DNA of 64,000 bases. Source: Fibrobacter sp. UWB13. GTDB taxonomy: Bacteria; Fibrobacterota; Fibrobacteria; Fibrobacterales; Fibrobacteraceae. Under the pieces are notes generated by a model that was not told where the DNA came from, ran no database searches, and worked only from the letters and a program-made list of their open reading frames with translations. This document shows, piece by piece, positions 1-8,721 of the stretch; the first letter of the stretch is position 1; every line of letters starts with the position of its first letter. Where the stretch lies: NCBI RefSeq assembly GCF_900177805.1, contig NZ_FXAX01000001.1, positions 1,860,001 to 1,924,000 of the forward strand, written 5' to 3'. A program made the translations under genes and the position numbers.

Positions 1-2
1 AA

Positions 3-368
3 GTTGAATTTGTCTTTGAAGAAAAGCCCGAAGAAATCGAACTCGGTGAAGTTATCGGCAAGTCTCCGGTAGACGGCTCCGACGTTTACGAAACGCTCAC
101 GGGCTACGTTTCCGAAAGCTATGTGAAGAAGGAACCGAGCGGGCTTTCGCTTCCGAAGATTCTTCTCGGCAAAGAAATTCCACTCGACGACATCAAGAAA
201 TTGCTCGCCGGCGAAAAGACTTCGCTTATCAAGGGCTTCCGCAGCAACAAGACTCGCCGCCTGTTCGACGCCTACCTCACGCTCGTGAAAGGCAAGCTCA
301 AGTTCGAATTCCCGCCACGAGAATTCAAGCCCCGCCGATTCGGTGTGAAGAAAAAGAGTGAAGAGTGA
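3..368 (+). CDS. topB: DNA topoisomerase III-like protein, C-terminal end (5' partial)
   Basis: The frame is open from the window edge, so the start lies upstream; the GTG at 123 is internal. The visible 121 residues contain the pattern seen in type IA topoisomerase III tails: a short 'GKSPVDGSDVYE' segment where zinc-ribbon Cys would normally sit, then a segment reading roughly GKEIPLDDIKKLLAGEKT, SLIKGFRSNK and LFDAYLTL, and finally KFEFPPRE. The enzyme family relaxes and decatenates DNA through a catalytic Tyr that is outside this window. The Cys pairs of a classical zinc ribbon are absent, which is common for the accessory tail. The tail is basic (ends KKKSEE). Assignment rests on the tail only, so another topo IA paralogue is possible. 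Confidence 0.65.
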   Translation, partial: VEFVFEEKPEEIELGEVIGKSPVDGSDVYETLTGYVSESYVKKEPSGLSLPKILLGKEIPLDDIKKLLAGEKTSLIKGFRSNKTRRLFDAYLTLVKGKLKFEFPPREFKPRRFGVKKKSEE

Positions 369-487
369 TTGCAGGAACTTAGTCATTAGTAGTTAGTCAA
401 TAGTTTAATTTTGACGCCTTCGGCGTGGTTATACATCACTAATGACCATTGACCAATGACTATTGACATTTTCTTAGTTTCAGTCCC
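369..487. repeat. Degenerate TGACTAA-type intergenic repeat with GACGCC hairpin
   Basis: The spacer holds degenerate copies of a heptamer-like unit (AGTCATTAGTAGTTAGTCAA on the left; variants of CTAATGACCATTGACC on the right) around the near-palindrome GACGCCTTCGGCGT. The two flanks are roughly inverted relative to each other. Related strings recur at 1818-1846 and 34150-34183. No ORF with a ribosome-binding site is visible. Confidence 0.5.
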
Positions 488-1759
488 ATGCCTTTAAGAT
501 TTCTACTTACACTTACTCTTATCGCGGCTTGTTCTCTCTTTGCGCAAGATTACCAGATCGACCGGTATATACCGGAATCGAGTTCTTCCGAAGTTTCAAT
601 ATGCGTGATGATATCATCGTCTAGCGTACAGCAGATGACTCCTACCGTGAGCAGTTCTTCCGCAACCTCGCAGTCTTCATCAAGCGTTGCTAAGTCCGGC
701 AAAAATCCGTATAACTTGCCCGACGAACTCATGCCCTTGTGGAATTCCATGTCCATGCGCCAAAAGGCAGGCCAAATGATCATGGTGTTCCTCACCACTC
801 CACAATTCGTCATCGAAAACGAACTTGGTGGCGTGCTCATTACAGGCAAGCACCTCCGCAGTTTCGACAGTTACAAAGAACGAATGGACGAAATCGACAG
901 CAACCTGAAGATTCCTCTTTTCACGGCACTCGACCAAGAAGGCGGTCTCGTCAACCGCTTAGTATCGTATTCCAAGCAATGGGAATCCCTCCCGAGCGCC
1001 CGCGAAATGCGCCGTATGGACACCACGCAAATTCGCACACTTGCAAAAAAAATTGGACGCGCACTCAAGGATATCAGAATTAACATGAACTTAGCTCCCG
1101 TTTTGGATCCGTCCAAAGACCATCGGCAGTCTAATTCGTTCATGGAAGAGAGCCGCCGCTCCTGGGGTCACGACACTACAAACGCTTACAAAGTAAGAGC
1201 ATTCGTCAACGGCATGCGCGACAACGGCATCATTTGCGTTTCAAAGCACTTCCCCGGTTACGATTCCTGGACCAATAGCGATTTGCAAATCGCCATCAGC
1301 GCCTCGCCCAAGGAAAAAATCGAGCAGAACATAAGCTTCTTCAAGACGCTTTCCAAGGACATCCCCGTTACAATGATGTCAAGCGTTCACTTCTTGCGCA
1401 TTTCCAGCCGCCCCGCCGTCTTTGACGCCAACATCGTGAAAATGGCACGCAAATTCTCCCCAGACATGGTCATGCTTACCGACGACCTCTGGGGCACCTC
1501 GTTACGCACCTGGGCCAGCGGCAAAACGCAAATCGCTCCTCGCAAGACCTACCCGGACAAAGACTTCAAGCGCCTCGTCACCGCCATCATTGACGCGGGT
1601 AACGACATCCTCATGATTTCTTACACGTCCAAAGCCAAGGACATGCTCAACATCATGATGGAACTTTCAGACAAAAGCTCAAAATACAAGAAGCGCATCG
1701 AAGAATCCGCCGCCCGCATCTTGAAGCTGAAATACAAAGCTGGTATTTTGAAGTTATAA
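488..1759 (+). CDS. Secreted glycoside hydrolase family 3 protein (NagZ-like beta-N-acetylhexosaminidase fold)
   Basis: Residues 1-19 form a signal peptide (MPLRFLLTLTLIAACSLFAQ). Residues 25-75 are a Ser-rich linker with repeated SSSS runs, typical of Fibrobacter secreted proteins. The rest is a GH3 N-terminal TIM barrel: GGVLITGKHL, ALDQEGGLVNRL (substrate loop), NLAPVLDP, KHFPGY at 253-258 and TDDLWG with the expected nucleophile Asp332. NagZ enzymes cleave GlcNAc from muropeptides or glycans. The usual Asp-Ser-His of the KHFPGH...DSH loop reads NSDL (263-266), so the acid/base His is missing. The start at 488 has no clear Shine-Dalgarno but is the only one giving an intact signal peptide. 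Function as an active hexosaminidase is uncertain. Confidence 0.85.
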   Translation: MPLRFLLTLTLIAACSLFAQDYQIDRYIPESSSSEVSICVMISSSSVQQMTPTVSSSSATSQSSSSVAKSGKNPYNLPDELMPLWNSMSMRQKAGQMIMVFLTTPQFVIENELGGVLITGKHLRSFDSYKERMDEIDSNLKIPLFTALDQEGGLVNRLVSYSKQWESLPSAREMRRMDTTQIRTLAKKIGRALKDIRINMNLAPVLDPSKDHRQSNSFMEESRRSWGHDTTNAYKVRAFVNGMRDNGIICVSKHFPGYDSWTNSDLQIAISASPKEKIEQNISFFKTLSKDIPVTMMSSVHFLRISSRPAVFDANIVKMARKFSPDMVMLTDDLWGTSLRTWASGKTQIAPRKTYPDKDFKRLVTAIIDAGNDILMISYTSKAKDMLNIMMELSDKSSKYKKRIEESAARILKLKYKAGILKL

Positions 1760-1835
1760 ATTTTCGCGGCGTCTTGAGCAACAATTCCGCGCGCATCTCG
1801 CAGACACAATTTTCGCAATAGCCATTGACTAATGA

Positions 1836-2402
1836 CTACTTACTAAAAGCCTGCTTCTTGGCAACGGAGATATTCACGACGTTCTTCATCACGCCCGCCT
1901 CGCCAACTTTCTCCAACGCAGACCTCAAAATGGCAGCCGCCGCAAGCGTATCGTCCAAAGCGCGGTGATGATTAAAATCCGGGAGTCCCAGTGATTCCGT
2001 GAGTTTGTGCAAACTATAGCTCGGTTGCCCCGGGAACACACGCCGCGAAAGCTTTACCGTACAAAGTCTCGCAGGATTGAACTTAATGCAACAGCGTTTC
2101 AGTTCCGCAGTCATGTACTTGCAGTCGAACTGAACGTTGTGCGCTACAAAAATGCGGTCTTGCAATAAAGCAGCCACATGCTCAGCAATCACGCCAAATT
2201 GCGGTTGTCCACTAACCATCTCGTCGGTGATGCCCGTAAGCTCTCGCACAAACGGCGTTATCGGCTTTCCTGGGTCTACAAGCGCGTGGTACGTTTCAAC
2301 AATTTCGGAACCGTCCATCAGGGCGATTCCGATTTCCATTATTCGATTATCTTCACCATGTCCGCCGGTCGTTTCGAGATCGACTACCGCAAATTTTAGC
2401 AA
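1836..2402 (-). CDS. DnaQ-family 3'-5' exonuclease (DEDDh)
   Basis: A 188-aa stand-alone exonuclease domain. All DEDDh motifs are visible: Exo I DLETTG with Asp8 and Glu10, Exo II with Asp93 in AHNVQFD, and Exo III HRALDD with His146 and Asp151. The fold resembles the DNA polymerase III epsilon proofreading subunit, RNase T and the exonuclease part of PolC. The length lacks room for the extra domains of UvrC-DnaQ fusions. It converges on the GH3 gene and runs head-to-tail behind the 2409 gene, with only 6 bp between them, so the two are probably co-transcribed. Whether it proofreads replication or trims RNA cannot be told from sequence. Confidence 0.85.
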   Translation of the reverse strand: MLKFAVVDLETTGGHGEDNRIMEIGIALMDGSEIVETYHALVDPGKPITPFVRELTGITDEMVSGQPQFGVIAEHVAALLQDRIFVAHNVQFDCKYMTAELKRCCIKFNPARLCTVKLSRRVFPGQPSYSLHKLTESLGLPDFNHHRALDDTLAAAAILRSALEKVGEAGVMKNVVNISVAKKQAFSK

Positions 2403-2408
2403 TGCAAA

Positions 2409-2996
2409 TTACCTAACGGGGATATCGATATCGAGCGTCTCCATCCCGTCGCGAGCCTGCACACGCGCAAGCATCACATTAGACTTCGGGTGCCCGTAAA
2501 CAGGGACAACCATCAAATTAGACACGCCTCTCTGTTCACTCGGAACCGCTTCGGTATCGTAAGCTGTTTTCGTAAATATAGGTTTCTTACCGCCATCGTA
2601 AAGGGAGTAAGTCAGCTTACGCGGGAATCCTTTCTTGATTTGCGAAGTCTTGACCTGGAAATAGATGTATCCGCCCTGCGGAACTGCTCTTAAGCTATCT
2701 CTAATTTCTTGTTCGGTGGCGTATTCCGCTTCCATGGCAAGGCGAACGTTCTTGCGCACACGATCCGGAGATTCATATTCCACCATCACATTGAACTTGG
2801 CATCTTCAGGGATGGCGCTCTCACGCACATCACGGATTCTACTGTTATTCTGGTGATATTCCCAACGACCATTGTCGTGTAAAATAACGGTCGAGCCGTT
2901 AGAAGCCATTGCGACAACATCTTCAGCGAAGACATTTGCGGCAATCGCAAAGACAAGAGCCATGCAGGCTCTCGAAAGATTTTTCATTCCACCCAT
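2409..2996 (-). CDS. Secreted/periplasmic protein of unknown function
   Basis: About 195 residues. After MGGMKNLSRACMALVFAIA a signal peptide ends near NVFAED. The mature part has a short N-terminal motif (MASNGSTVILHDNGRWEY) found in small periplasmic proteins with an SH3-like or DUF3157-like opening, then a beta-rich domain without enzyme motifs that I recognise. The start is set at 2996 because ACGGAG lies 5 nt upstream; an in-frame ATG at 3020 has a weaker site and would put charged residues before the signal peptide. It is upstream of the DnaQ-like gene with a 6-bp gap. Function unknown. Confidence 0.7.
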   Translation of the reverse strand: MGGMKNLSRACMALVFAIAANVFAEDVVAMASNGSTVILHDNGRWEYHQNNSRIRDVRESAIPEDAKFNVMVEYESPDRVRKNVRLAMEAEYATEQEIRDSLRAVPQGGYIYFQVKTSQIKKGFPRKLTYSLYDGGKKPIFTKTAYDTEAVPSEQRGVSNLMVVPVYGHPKSNVMLARVQARDGMETLDIDIPVR

Positions 2997-3158
2997 AAGT
3001 ACTCCGTTTTTATAAAACATCCCTTTACCTATGAGTAATATATATCACAAAATCGATTTTATCGAAAAAAACAAAATATTTGTGAAAATTCATAAAAAAA
3101 ATGTGAGTTATGTAACAATTTTAAAACTTATTTTTGTACCGAAACCTAAATTTGCACC

Positions 3159-4019
3159 ATGTCCGGAAAAATTCGATTTGCACCAAGCCCCACAGGATAC
3201 CTTCACGAAGGCCATTTGCTTTCGGCACTTTATGTGTGGGCAGCGGCAAAAAAATGGAACTTAAAGATCCACTTGCGAATCGAAGACCATGACCAAAGCC
3301 GCGCACGACCCGCCTATATTGCTGGCATCCGAGAAGATTTGGCTTGGCTTGGGTTTAAATACGATTCCGAGAGCATACAAAGTGCACGCGGACAAGTCTA
3401 CGAAGCGGCCCTCCAAAAGTTAAAAGAAAAATCGTTAGTTTACCCGTGCTATTGCAGTCGCAAGCAGCTCCTCGCCGAAAACCCGCAAAGCGAAACCGGT
3501 GAAATCATTTACCAAGGGAAGTGTTTGCACGAAACGCGCGTCATCCCGCTCCCTCACAACCTCCGCTTTATTGTCCCGAATAAGTTTATTGACTGGCACG
3601 ACCTGCGTCTAGGGGACTTTCACGAAAACCCGAAACTCCAATGCGGAGACTTCCCCATCCGCGACCGCGACAACCAATGGACATACCAGTTCGCCGTCTG
3701 CGTAGACGACATCGACGAGCAAATCACGCACATCGTCCGTGGCGAAGACATTCGCAATTCCACCGCCCGCCAGATTGCGCTCATGGAAGCTCTAGGACGC
3801 ACAGAGCGTCCCATCTACCTGCACCACCCGCTCATCGTAGACGCGAACAACAAGAAGCTTTCCAAGCGCGAACTCGCCCACAGCCTACGCCAAGATAAAG
3901 AAGCGGGAATCACGCCCGAGATGCTTTTCGGACGCGTCTGTTACAAGGCTCACCTGACTGAAAACGACACACCCATAGCCCTCGTTGACGCGATATCCAT
4001 AATTATGGAAACTCTCTAG
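3159..4019 (+). CDS. gluQ: Glutamyl-Q tRNA(Asp) synthetase
   Basis: A 286-aa class I aminoacyl-tRNA synthetase fragment related to GluRS. It has FAPSPTGYLHEGH with the HIGH-type motif at 16-19, the RIEDHDQSRA segment, and KLSKR at 233-237. The zinc site is Cys97-X-Cys99, Tyr118 and Cys122. It lacks the C-terminal anticodon-binding domain of full GluRS, the hallmark of GluQ-RS (YadB). The family activates glutamate without tRNA and attaches it to queuosine at position 34 of tRNA(Asp). The length fits the family (about 290-310). Divergent from the 2409 gene across an AT-rich spacer. A truncated GluRS is unlikely because the zinc motif and spacing match GluQ-RS. Confidence 0.92.
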   Translation: MSGKIRFAPSPTGYLHEGHLLSALYVWAAAKKWNLKIHLRIEDHDQSRARPAYIAGIREDLAWLGFKYDSESIQSARGQVYEAALQKLKEKSLVYPCYCSRKQLLAENPQSETGEIIYQGKCLHETRVIPLPHNLRFIVPNKFIDWHDLRLGDFHENPKLQCGDFPIRDRDNQWTYQFAVCVDDIDEQITHIVRGEDIRNSTARQIALMEALGRTERPIYLHHPLIVDANNKKLSKRELAHSLRQDKEAGITPEMLFGRVCYKAHLTENDTPIALVDAISIIMETL

Positions 4020-4054
4020 CGTTTTATTAGTTAAAAAAAATTTATATTCATGAC

Positions 4055-7000
4055 ATGGCATCAACGTCCGTGTCCGCAACCATTGAAAAAATTCGTGAAG
4101 AGGCATCAGTCTTTGAAAGCAAAGACCGCTTGCTCTGTTTTTCGCAAAAAAATAAATTCCAGTCCCCACTGCTTTTAGGCAATGGCGACCAGTTTTTTGA
4201 AACATGGCAAAACGAGCCCTCCCCACGCGCGTTTTCACAATTCTTCCCCATCTCTGCAAAATACGATGAGGAAAAGCAAGCCGCCGACCTCGACAAGTTC
4301 CGCAAGGTTCTCAAAGCAAAGACCGAAGACTTTTGCAACCAGGACTTGTACATCGCAACGGGATTCATCAAGTGGGGCGAAAAGAGCCTCGCTCCAGCGA
4401 TCCTCATCCCGCTCGACTACGACGCTGAACACGACACGGTCGCCATTTCGGCACGCGCCCCAATAGAAAATATTGCTCTCTCGACACTTGATAAAGAAAT
4501 CAAGTTCCCTGTAGCACTTGACTTTTTCAAGAACGGGACTTTTGCCATCCAGAAATTTTTTGACGCCCTCGAAAAAAAGATAGCGTCCAAAGCCGATTGG
4601 AAATTTACACGTAACGGCTACTGCGTCACGTTCTACAGCACCAACAGACTTCTCCTCAAAAAGAAACTGGCGAATGAATGCTGGACAACCGCCAAAGCCG
4701 CCAACCACGATTTCTTCATCGCAACGATAGGCAATGAAGGCTTCATGCCGCAGCCATCGCTCTTTGAAGAAATCCCCTACGACCACGTTTACAGCCCTGC
4801 GGATCATTACTTCCCGTACACGACTGATTCGCAGACAAACAAAGCGGTTATCGACGCGCTCAATCCAAAATGTTCCGCCTTTGCCATACAAGCACTCCCC
4901 GGATCAGAAAAAGCAAAGGCAGCTGTCAACATCACCGCAGACCTTATCCAGCAAAAGAAAAAAGTTTGTGTGGTAAGCCGCCGTGCCATTTCCAAGCTCA
5001 ATTTTGAAAGCGCCTGGAAACCGCCATTCCGTTCGTTCCAAGGTCCTGACCGCGACACGCTTCAAACGCAGTTGAGCGAAACAAGGGCAAAGCTCGTCTC
5101 CTATTACGACGCCGTCAATTTTCCGCTCAAGCCCAGTGACGCTAAACTCACAGAACTGCTCGACGAAATTGCAAAGTTAAGACCTGTCAAGACAAAGTTT
5201 GCTAGCGACCTTTTCGAGAATATCGAAGACGTTCGCTATAAAAAGTTCAAGTCCATGCTCTCTAGCCTGGAACAAATGGAACAGCTGTTCTTCAACGAAA
5301 ACGGCATCGAAATTTACAACGCCTTTGAAGGGGTTACACGACCAGCCGCATCGCAAGAGCGCAAGAACCTGATTGGCGAAGACTTGATTCAGGCTAAAGC
5401 TCTTGTCGAAACAATCAAGCCTTTTGTCGCAAGCATCAACAAATCCAAGCTCTATCTGGATGGATTCAAGCTTTCTGACATTTTAGAACTTGTCTCTATT
5501 TTCAAGAAAAACTTTGACAAGGAAATGCCCGGCTTCGAAGATTGGGACCTCCATTCAAACGGATGGATTGCCTACCAGGACGATCTCAACGACTTGCCAA
5601 ACGCAGGCGCCCGCTGGTCCAGCTACCGTCGCAAGGGTTCCGACATCTTTACCGACGACGCCATCGAAGCAAACGTCCTTGCCGCACGCAAAGAATTTGA
5701 ACAAAGTTTGAGTTCCGCCCTCAAGGCGCTCTCGGACCATTACCGCAGACCCAAGCGTCAACTGCTCAGCGTATTCAAGGATCCCAAGAGCATCACCTCC
5801 GATAACATGCTCATGGAGCAAATCGATAAGCTTATCGAAATGCAGGAATACAAGCGCAAGTACACGGATTCTTCTGTACTCGCCGCCCGACTGTTCGGCA
5901 AAGACTGGAAATACGAAAAGACCGACTGGAAAGATTTGGCAGACAAGATTCGCCATTACTACGTGTTCCGCGCACACATCAAGAATAGCGAACAACACGA
6001 CTACTTGTTGCAATTGCTTTCCAAATGGCACTTGTTCAAACAATTCGCCGAAAGTCTGGACAAGATACAAATCAGCGCTCAAGAACTGCAAAAGAAGCTC
6101 CAGAGCATCAGCAAGTCTTTCAACTTGAGCGAATCGATGGATACTCAAACGGTCGACTCCTGGATTGACAAGATTGAACGCTGGTCTACATATTGGGATT
6201 CGCAAGACATTTATTTGCAACTTTGCGAGCACATCGAAAACATCTGCGATTCGCCCTGTGAAAACTTGGCACAATTTGTAAAGAGTTCCAAGAACGCAAG
6301 CAAAGACCTCGCCATGGCATTTGCACGCGCCTGGACGAACCGCCAAATGCAAGCCGCCTCTGCAGAATGCCCGGAATTGTTCAGCCCTTCCGCAAAGAAC
6401 AGGAAGCAGCAGGGCAAGCAATACAGAACCCTTTTGGACCAGTTCTGCAATGCTAACTTTAGAGAATCTCACGATTCCGTTGAAAAGAATCCCGACTTGC
6501 TCCGTAGTTTCAAGCTATCGCAAACTTACGAACAAGATTTCGATTCATTCGACGTTACGTTATTCCTAGATGCCGACTGCATGACCATCGCCGAAGCGAT
6601 GCCTGGAATTTTAAACTCAAAGAAGATTATCCTCTTTGGCAATCCTTGTGCGCCCACGCTCGAAATGCTCCCGATGGATGCCTGCAATATGGAAACCTCT
6701 TCGCAATCCATATTCTTCAAGGACAACGTTCTTTCGGCTGCACTGCGCAAGGGAATCCCCACACGCGTCATCGGCTACACAATGCAATATGCAGACCCGT
6801 CGTTATTCAGTTTCGCCAATAGCAGAATCTACAATAACGAAATGGCGCAGTTCCCGAACAGCAATTTGCCAACAGCCAAATTGCAGTCGCTCAAAATCGT
6901 TCGCGATAAGATTTTATCCATCGCCGAAAAGGCGGTGCAACATGCGACAAAGAACCCAAGCCAGACACTTGGGATTCTCGCCTCAAACCAATCTCTTTGC

Positions 7001-8137
7001 AACGAAATTGAAGAAGCCATCCAGAACCTTCTGAAGAAGTTCCCGAACGCATCGAGATTCTTTACGCAAGGGAATCTTACAAACAAGTTCTATATAAAGA
7101 CGATTGAACGCGCTATAGACTTGTACCGCGACGTCATCTTCGTCTGTGTCGACATTGATAACATGACAAGCATCGCCGGAGCATGCAAGCTTTCGATTTG
7201 CACAACACTTGCAAAACAGAGCCTGAGCCTGTTCATGACGAACGAAGATGCCGACAAGTTCGCCAATGCCAAGCTGAATCTTTTCCAAGAATGGGTCAGC
7301 TCGTTAAAGAGCAAAACGACAGCAGAAAACACCATTGCATACGTCCAAAGTTCTGTTCTCGACGAACAAATTAAAGAAGTTTTCAAAAACGAATCCATAG
7401 CCTACAAGGACTATATCGCTCAAGGCGATATTCCTATAGGTCCGGTCGTCATCGATGCAAACAACTCCAAGCGTTTTCTCGCCGTTATCGAGACCGATTG
7501 CAATTGCGCACCGTTCAAGGAATCCATCGAAGACCGCGAATACACGCGCCCGAACACTCTTTCGAGACTCGGCTGGAAGGTCCTCAACATGTGGCTCCCG
7601 CTATGGAACATCTCGAATGCAGACGAAAAGGAAAACTTGATTGCCACTATTGCGATTGAGCAAAGTGTCGCACCGCCACCGCAAGAAGACATTCCTCTCG
7701 ACGAAGCAGAACCGCACACCGAAGCCAAAATCGAACCGTACTGCGTCAAGCATCCGGCGATGACAGAAGCAAGCAGCAAGCCCATTACGGAGCTTTCGAT
7801 GGACACGATTATCGAAGAGCTCAAGTTCTATGTCGATAGCGAAACGCCCATCCATGGCGAGCTTTTGTTGCAGAGGCTTTTAGAGAGGCACCACGTCGAA
7901 CGTACTAGTACCAAGATAAACACCATCCTAAGTGAAGCGATCAAGCTTGCACTGCACCAGAAGCAGTTTATCAAGACGGGGCCGTTCTTCTACTCGCTCA
8001 CGAACAAGAATGTGGTGTTGCGCGACCGTTCCGGTAGACCCGACAGCGAACGCAAGATGGCTTACGTGCCTCCCGAGGAACGCGCCCTCCTGAAGCTCGA
8101 CGACCACAGCATCAAGCAAATGCTAGGCGTGCTGTAG
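4055..8137 (+). CDS. Giant DUF4011/DUF3320-type helicase-nuclease relative with degenerate ATPase motifs
   Basis: A 1360-aa protein whose order matches the DUF4011 - superfamily 1 helicase - endonuclease - DUF3320 architecture. Residues about 260-310 read TDSQTNKAVIDAL then ALPGSEKAKA, then KKKVCVVSRRAISKL, aligning with the Q motif, Walker A (GPPGTGKS) and motif Ia of that family. Walker A at 280-287 keeps Gly283 and Lys286 but has Ala, Glu and Ala at the other key positions. Motif II aligns at 832-841 (FDVTLFLDAD) without the DE pair. Residues about 1129-1186 (FLAVIETD ... LGWKVLNMW) resemble the restriction-endonuclease-like domain, and 1247-1330 resemble DUF3320. Long coiled-coil-like segments fill 340-800. 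It starts 35 bp after gluQ on the same strand. Probably no ATP-driven helicase activity; role unknown. Confidence 0.65.
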   Translation: MASTSVSATIEKIREEASVFESKDRLLCFSQKNKFQSPLLLGNGDQFFETWQNEPSPRAFSQFFPISAKYDEEKQAADLDKFRKVLKAKTEDFCNQDLYIATGFIKWGEKSLAPAILIPLDYDAEHDTVAISARAPIENIALSTLDKEIKFPVALDFFKNGTFAIQKFFDALEKKIASKADWKFTRNGYCVTFYSTNRLLLKKKLANECWTTAKAANHDFFIATIGNEGFMPQPSLFEEIPYDHVYSPADHYFPYTTDSQTNKAVIDALNPKCSAFAIQALPGSEKAKAAVNITADLIQQKKKVCVVSRRAISKLNFESAWKPPFRSFQGPDRDTLQTQLSETRAKLVSYYDAVNFPLKPSDAKLTELLDEIAKLRPVKTKFASDLFENIEDVRYKKFKSMLSSLEQMEQLFFNENGIEIYNAFEGVTRPAASQERKNLIGEDLIQAKALVETIKPFVASINKSKLYLDGFKLSDILELVSIFKKNFDKEMPGFEDWDLHSNGWIAYQDDLNDLPNAGARWSSYRRKGSDIFTDDAIEANVLAARKEFEQSLSSALKALSDHYRRPKRQLLSVFKDPKSITSDNMLMEQIDKLIEMQEYKRKYTDSSVLAARLFGKDWKYEKTDWKDLADKIRHYYVFRAHIKNSEQHDYLLQLLSKWHLFKQFAESLDKIQISAQELQKKLQSISKSFNLSESMDTQTVDSWIDKIERWSTYWDSQDIYLQLCEHIENICDSPCENLAQFVKSSKNASKDLAMAFARAWTNRQMQAASAECPELFSPSAKNRKQQGKQYRTLLDQFCNANFRESHDSVEKNPDLLRSFKLSQTYEQDFDSFDVTLFLDADCMTIAEAMPGILNSKKIILFGNPCAPTLEMLPMDACNMETSSQSIFFKDNVLSAALRKGIPTRVIGYTMQYADPSLFSFANSRIYNNEMAQFPNSNLPTAKLQSLKIVRDKILSIAEKAVQHATKNPSQTLGILASNQSLCNEIEEAIQNLLKKFPNASRFFTQGNLTNKFYIKTIERAIDLYRDVIFVCVDIDNMTSIAGACKLSICTTLAKQSLSLFMTNEDADKFANAKLNLFQEWVSSLKSKTTAENTIAYVQSSVLDEQIKEVFKNESIAYKDYIAQGDIPIGPVVIDANNSKRFLAVIETDCNCAPFKESIEDREYTRPNTLSRLGWKVLNMWLPLWNISNADEKENLIATIAIEQSVAPPPQEDIPLDEAEPHTEAKIEPYCVKHPAMTEASSKPITELSMDTIIEELKFYVDSETPIHGELLLQRLLERHHVERTSTKINTILSEAIKLALHQKQFIKTGPFFYSLTNKNVVLRDRSGRPDSERKMAYVPPEERALLKLDDHSIKQMLGVL

Positions 8138-8157
8138 GCGCCTCCAGTGTGACAATG

Positions 8158-8184
8158 GCGACCCCGGCACAAGGCCGGGGTGAC
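8158..8184. repeat. REP-like GC palindrome, intergenic copy
   Basis: GCGACCCCGGCACAAGGCC continues into GGGGTGACA, giving a CCCCGGC/GCCGGGG hairpin. The same core, with the same flanking GGCGAC and GTGACA, is present in reverse at 61068-61102, and variants sit at 16705-16733, 22194-22222, 21842-21866 and, as a terminator, 54674-54696. Confidence 0.7.
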
Positions 8185-8211
8185 AAGGCAAGAATGTATA
8201 AATACAAAACA

Positions 8212-8235
8212 AGAGCAGGCGGAGCCTGCTCTTTG
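8212..8235. terminator. Intrinsic terminator between convergent genes
   Basis: Perfect 9-bp stem AGAGCAGGC (8212-8220) / GCCTGCTCT (8224-8232) with a GGA loop; T-rich on the plus side and, on the minus side, followed by TGTTTTGT. It probably serves both the helicase-like gene and the SPOR gene. Confidence 0.7.
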
Positions 8236-8258
8236 TGCTTTAAGCGTTTGGACAAGCC

Positions 8259-8660
8259 TTAACGAAGCTTGACGACAAATGCGTTGATGTTATAAGCGGA
8301 AAGTTCGCGAGCCTTATCTTCGGCAACCTTGCGCTTTGTCCATCCACCGCCACGGAGCTTGTAGAACGGAGGATCGAACACCACCTGAATGGTGTAACCC
8401 GTGCTTGCAGAAAGCTGGGCTTTGCGTCTCTGAGCGGCATCAAAATCACCGACAGCTTCGAACTGGAGCATGTAGTAACCATCAGCCTTGTCGTTCTTGC
8501 CAGTCACCTTGGCAGGCACAGCAGAATTGCTTGTCGTATCGCGGAGCGATGCATTAAGCGTCGGCTTATACTCGTTACCGCGGAAAAGGGAATCCAAATC
8601 AGTTGGCGATCCGGCCCAAGCCATCGCGCATAAAGAAAGGGCAATTAAAATCTTTCGCAT
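8259..8660 (-). CDS. Secreted SPOR-domain protein
   Basis: 133 aa. Residues 1-16 are a signal peptide (MRKILIALSLCAMAWA). Residues about 60-133 form one SPOR domain: GYYMLQFEAVGDFDAAQRR, then a central VVFDPPFYKLRGGGW segment and the closing ARELSAYNINAFVVKL, matching the bab-bab pattern of the family. SPOR domains bind denuded glycan strands of peptidoglycan, often at septa. With no membrane anchor beyond the signal peptide, the protein is probably periplasmic. It lies downstream of the fibro-slime gene, separated by a terminator, so it has its own promoter. Confidence 0.85.
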   Translation of the reverse strand: MRKILIALSLCAMAWAGSPTDLDSLFRGNEYKPTLNASLRDTTSNSAVPAKVTGKNDKADGYYMLQFEAVGDFDAAQRRKAQLSASTGYTIQVVFDPPFYKLRGGGWTKRKVAEDKARELSAYNINAFVVKLR

Positions 8661-8675
8661 GTTCGAAATATAGAA

Positions 8676-8701
8676 AAAGCCTCCCCCTAAGGGGAGGCTT
8701 T
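8676..8701 (-). terminator. Terminator of the fibro-slime gene
   Basis: Stem AAAGCCTCCCC (8676-8686) / GGGGAGGCTTT (8691-8701) with a 4-nt loop; on the minus strand the stem runs into TTTTTCTA. It lies 21 bp after the stop of the 8722 gene. Confidence 0.85.
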
Positions 8702-8721
8702 AAAACCTTTACAGGTGCGTT

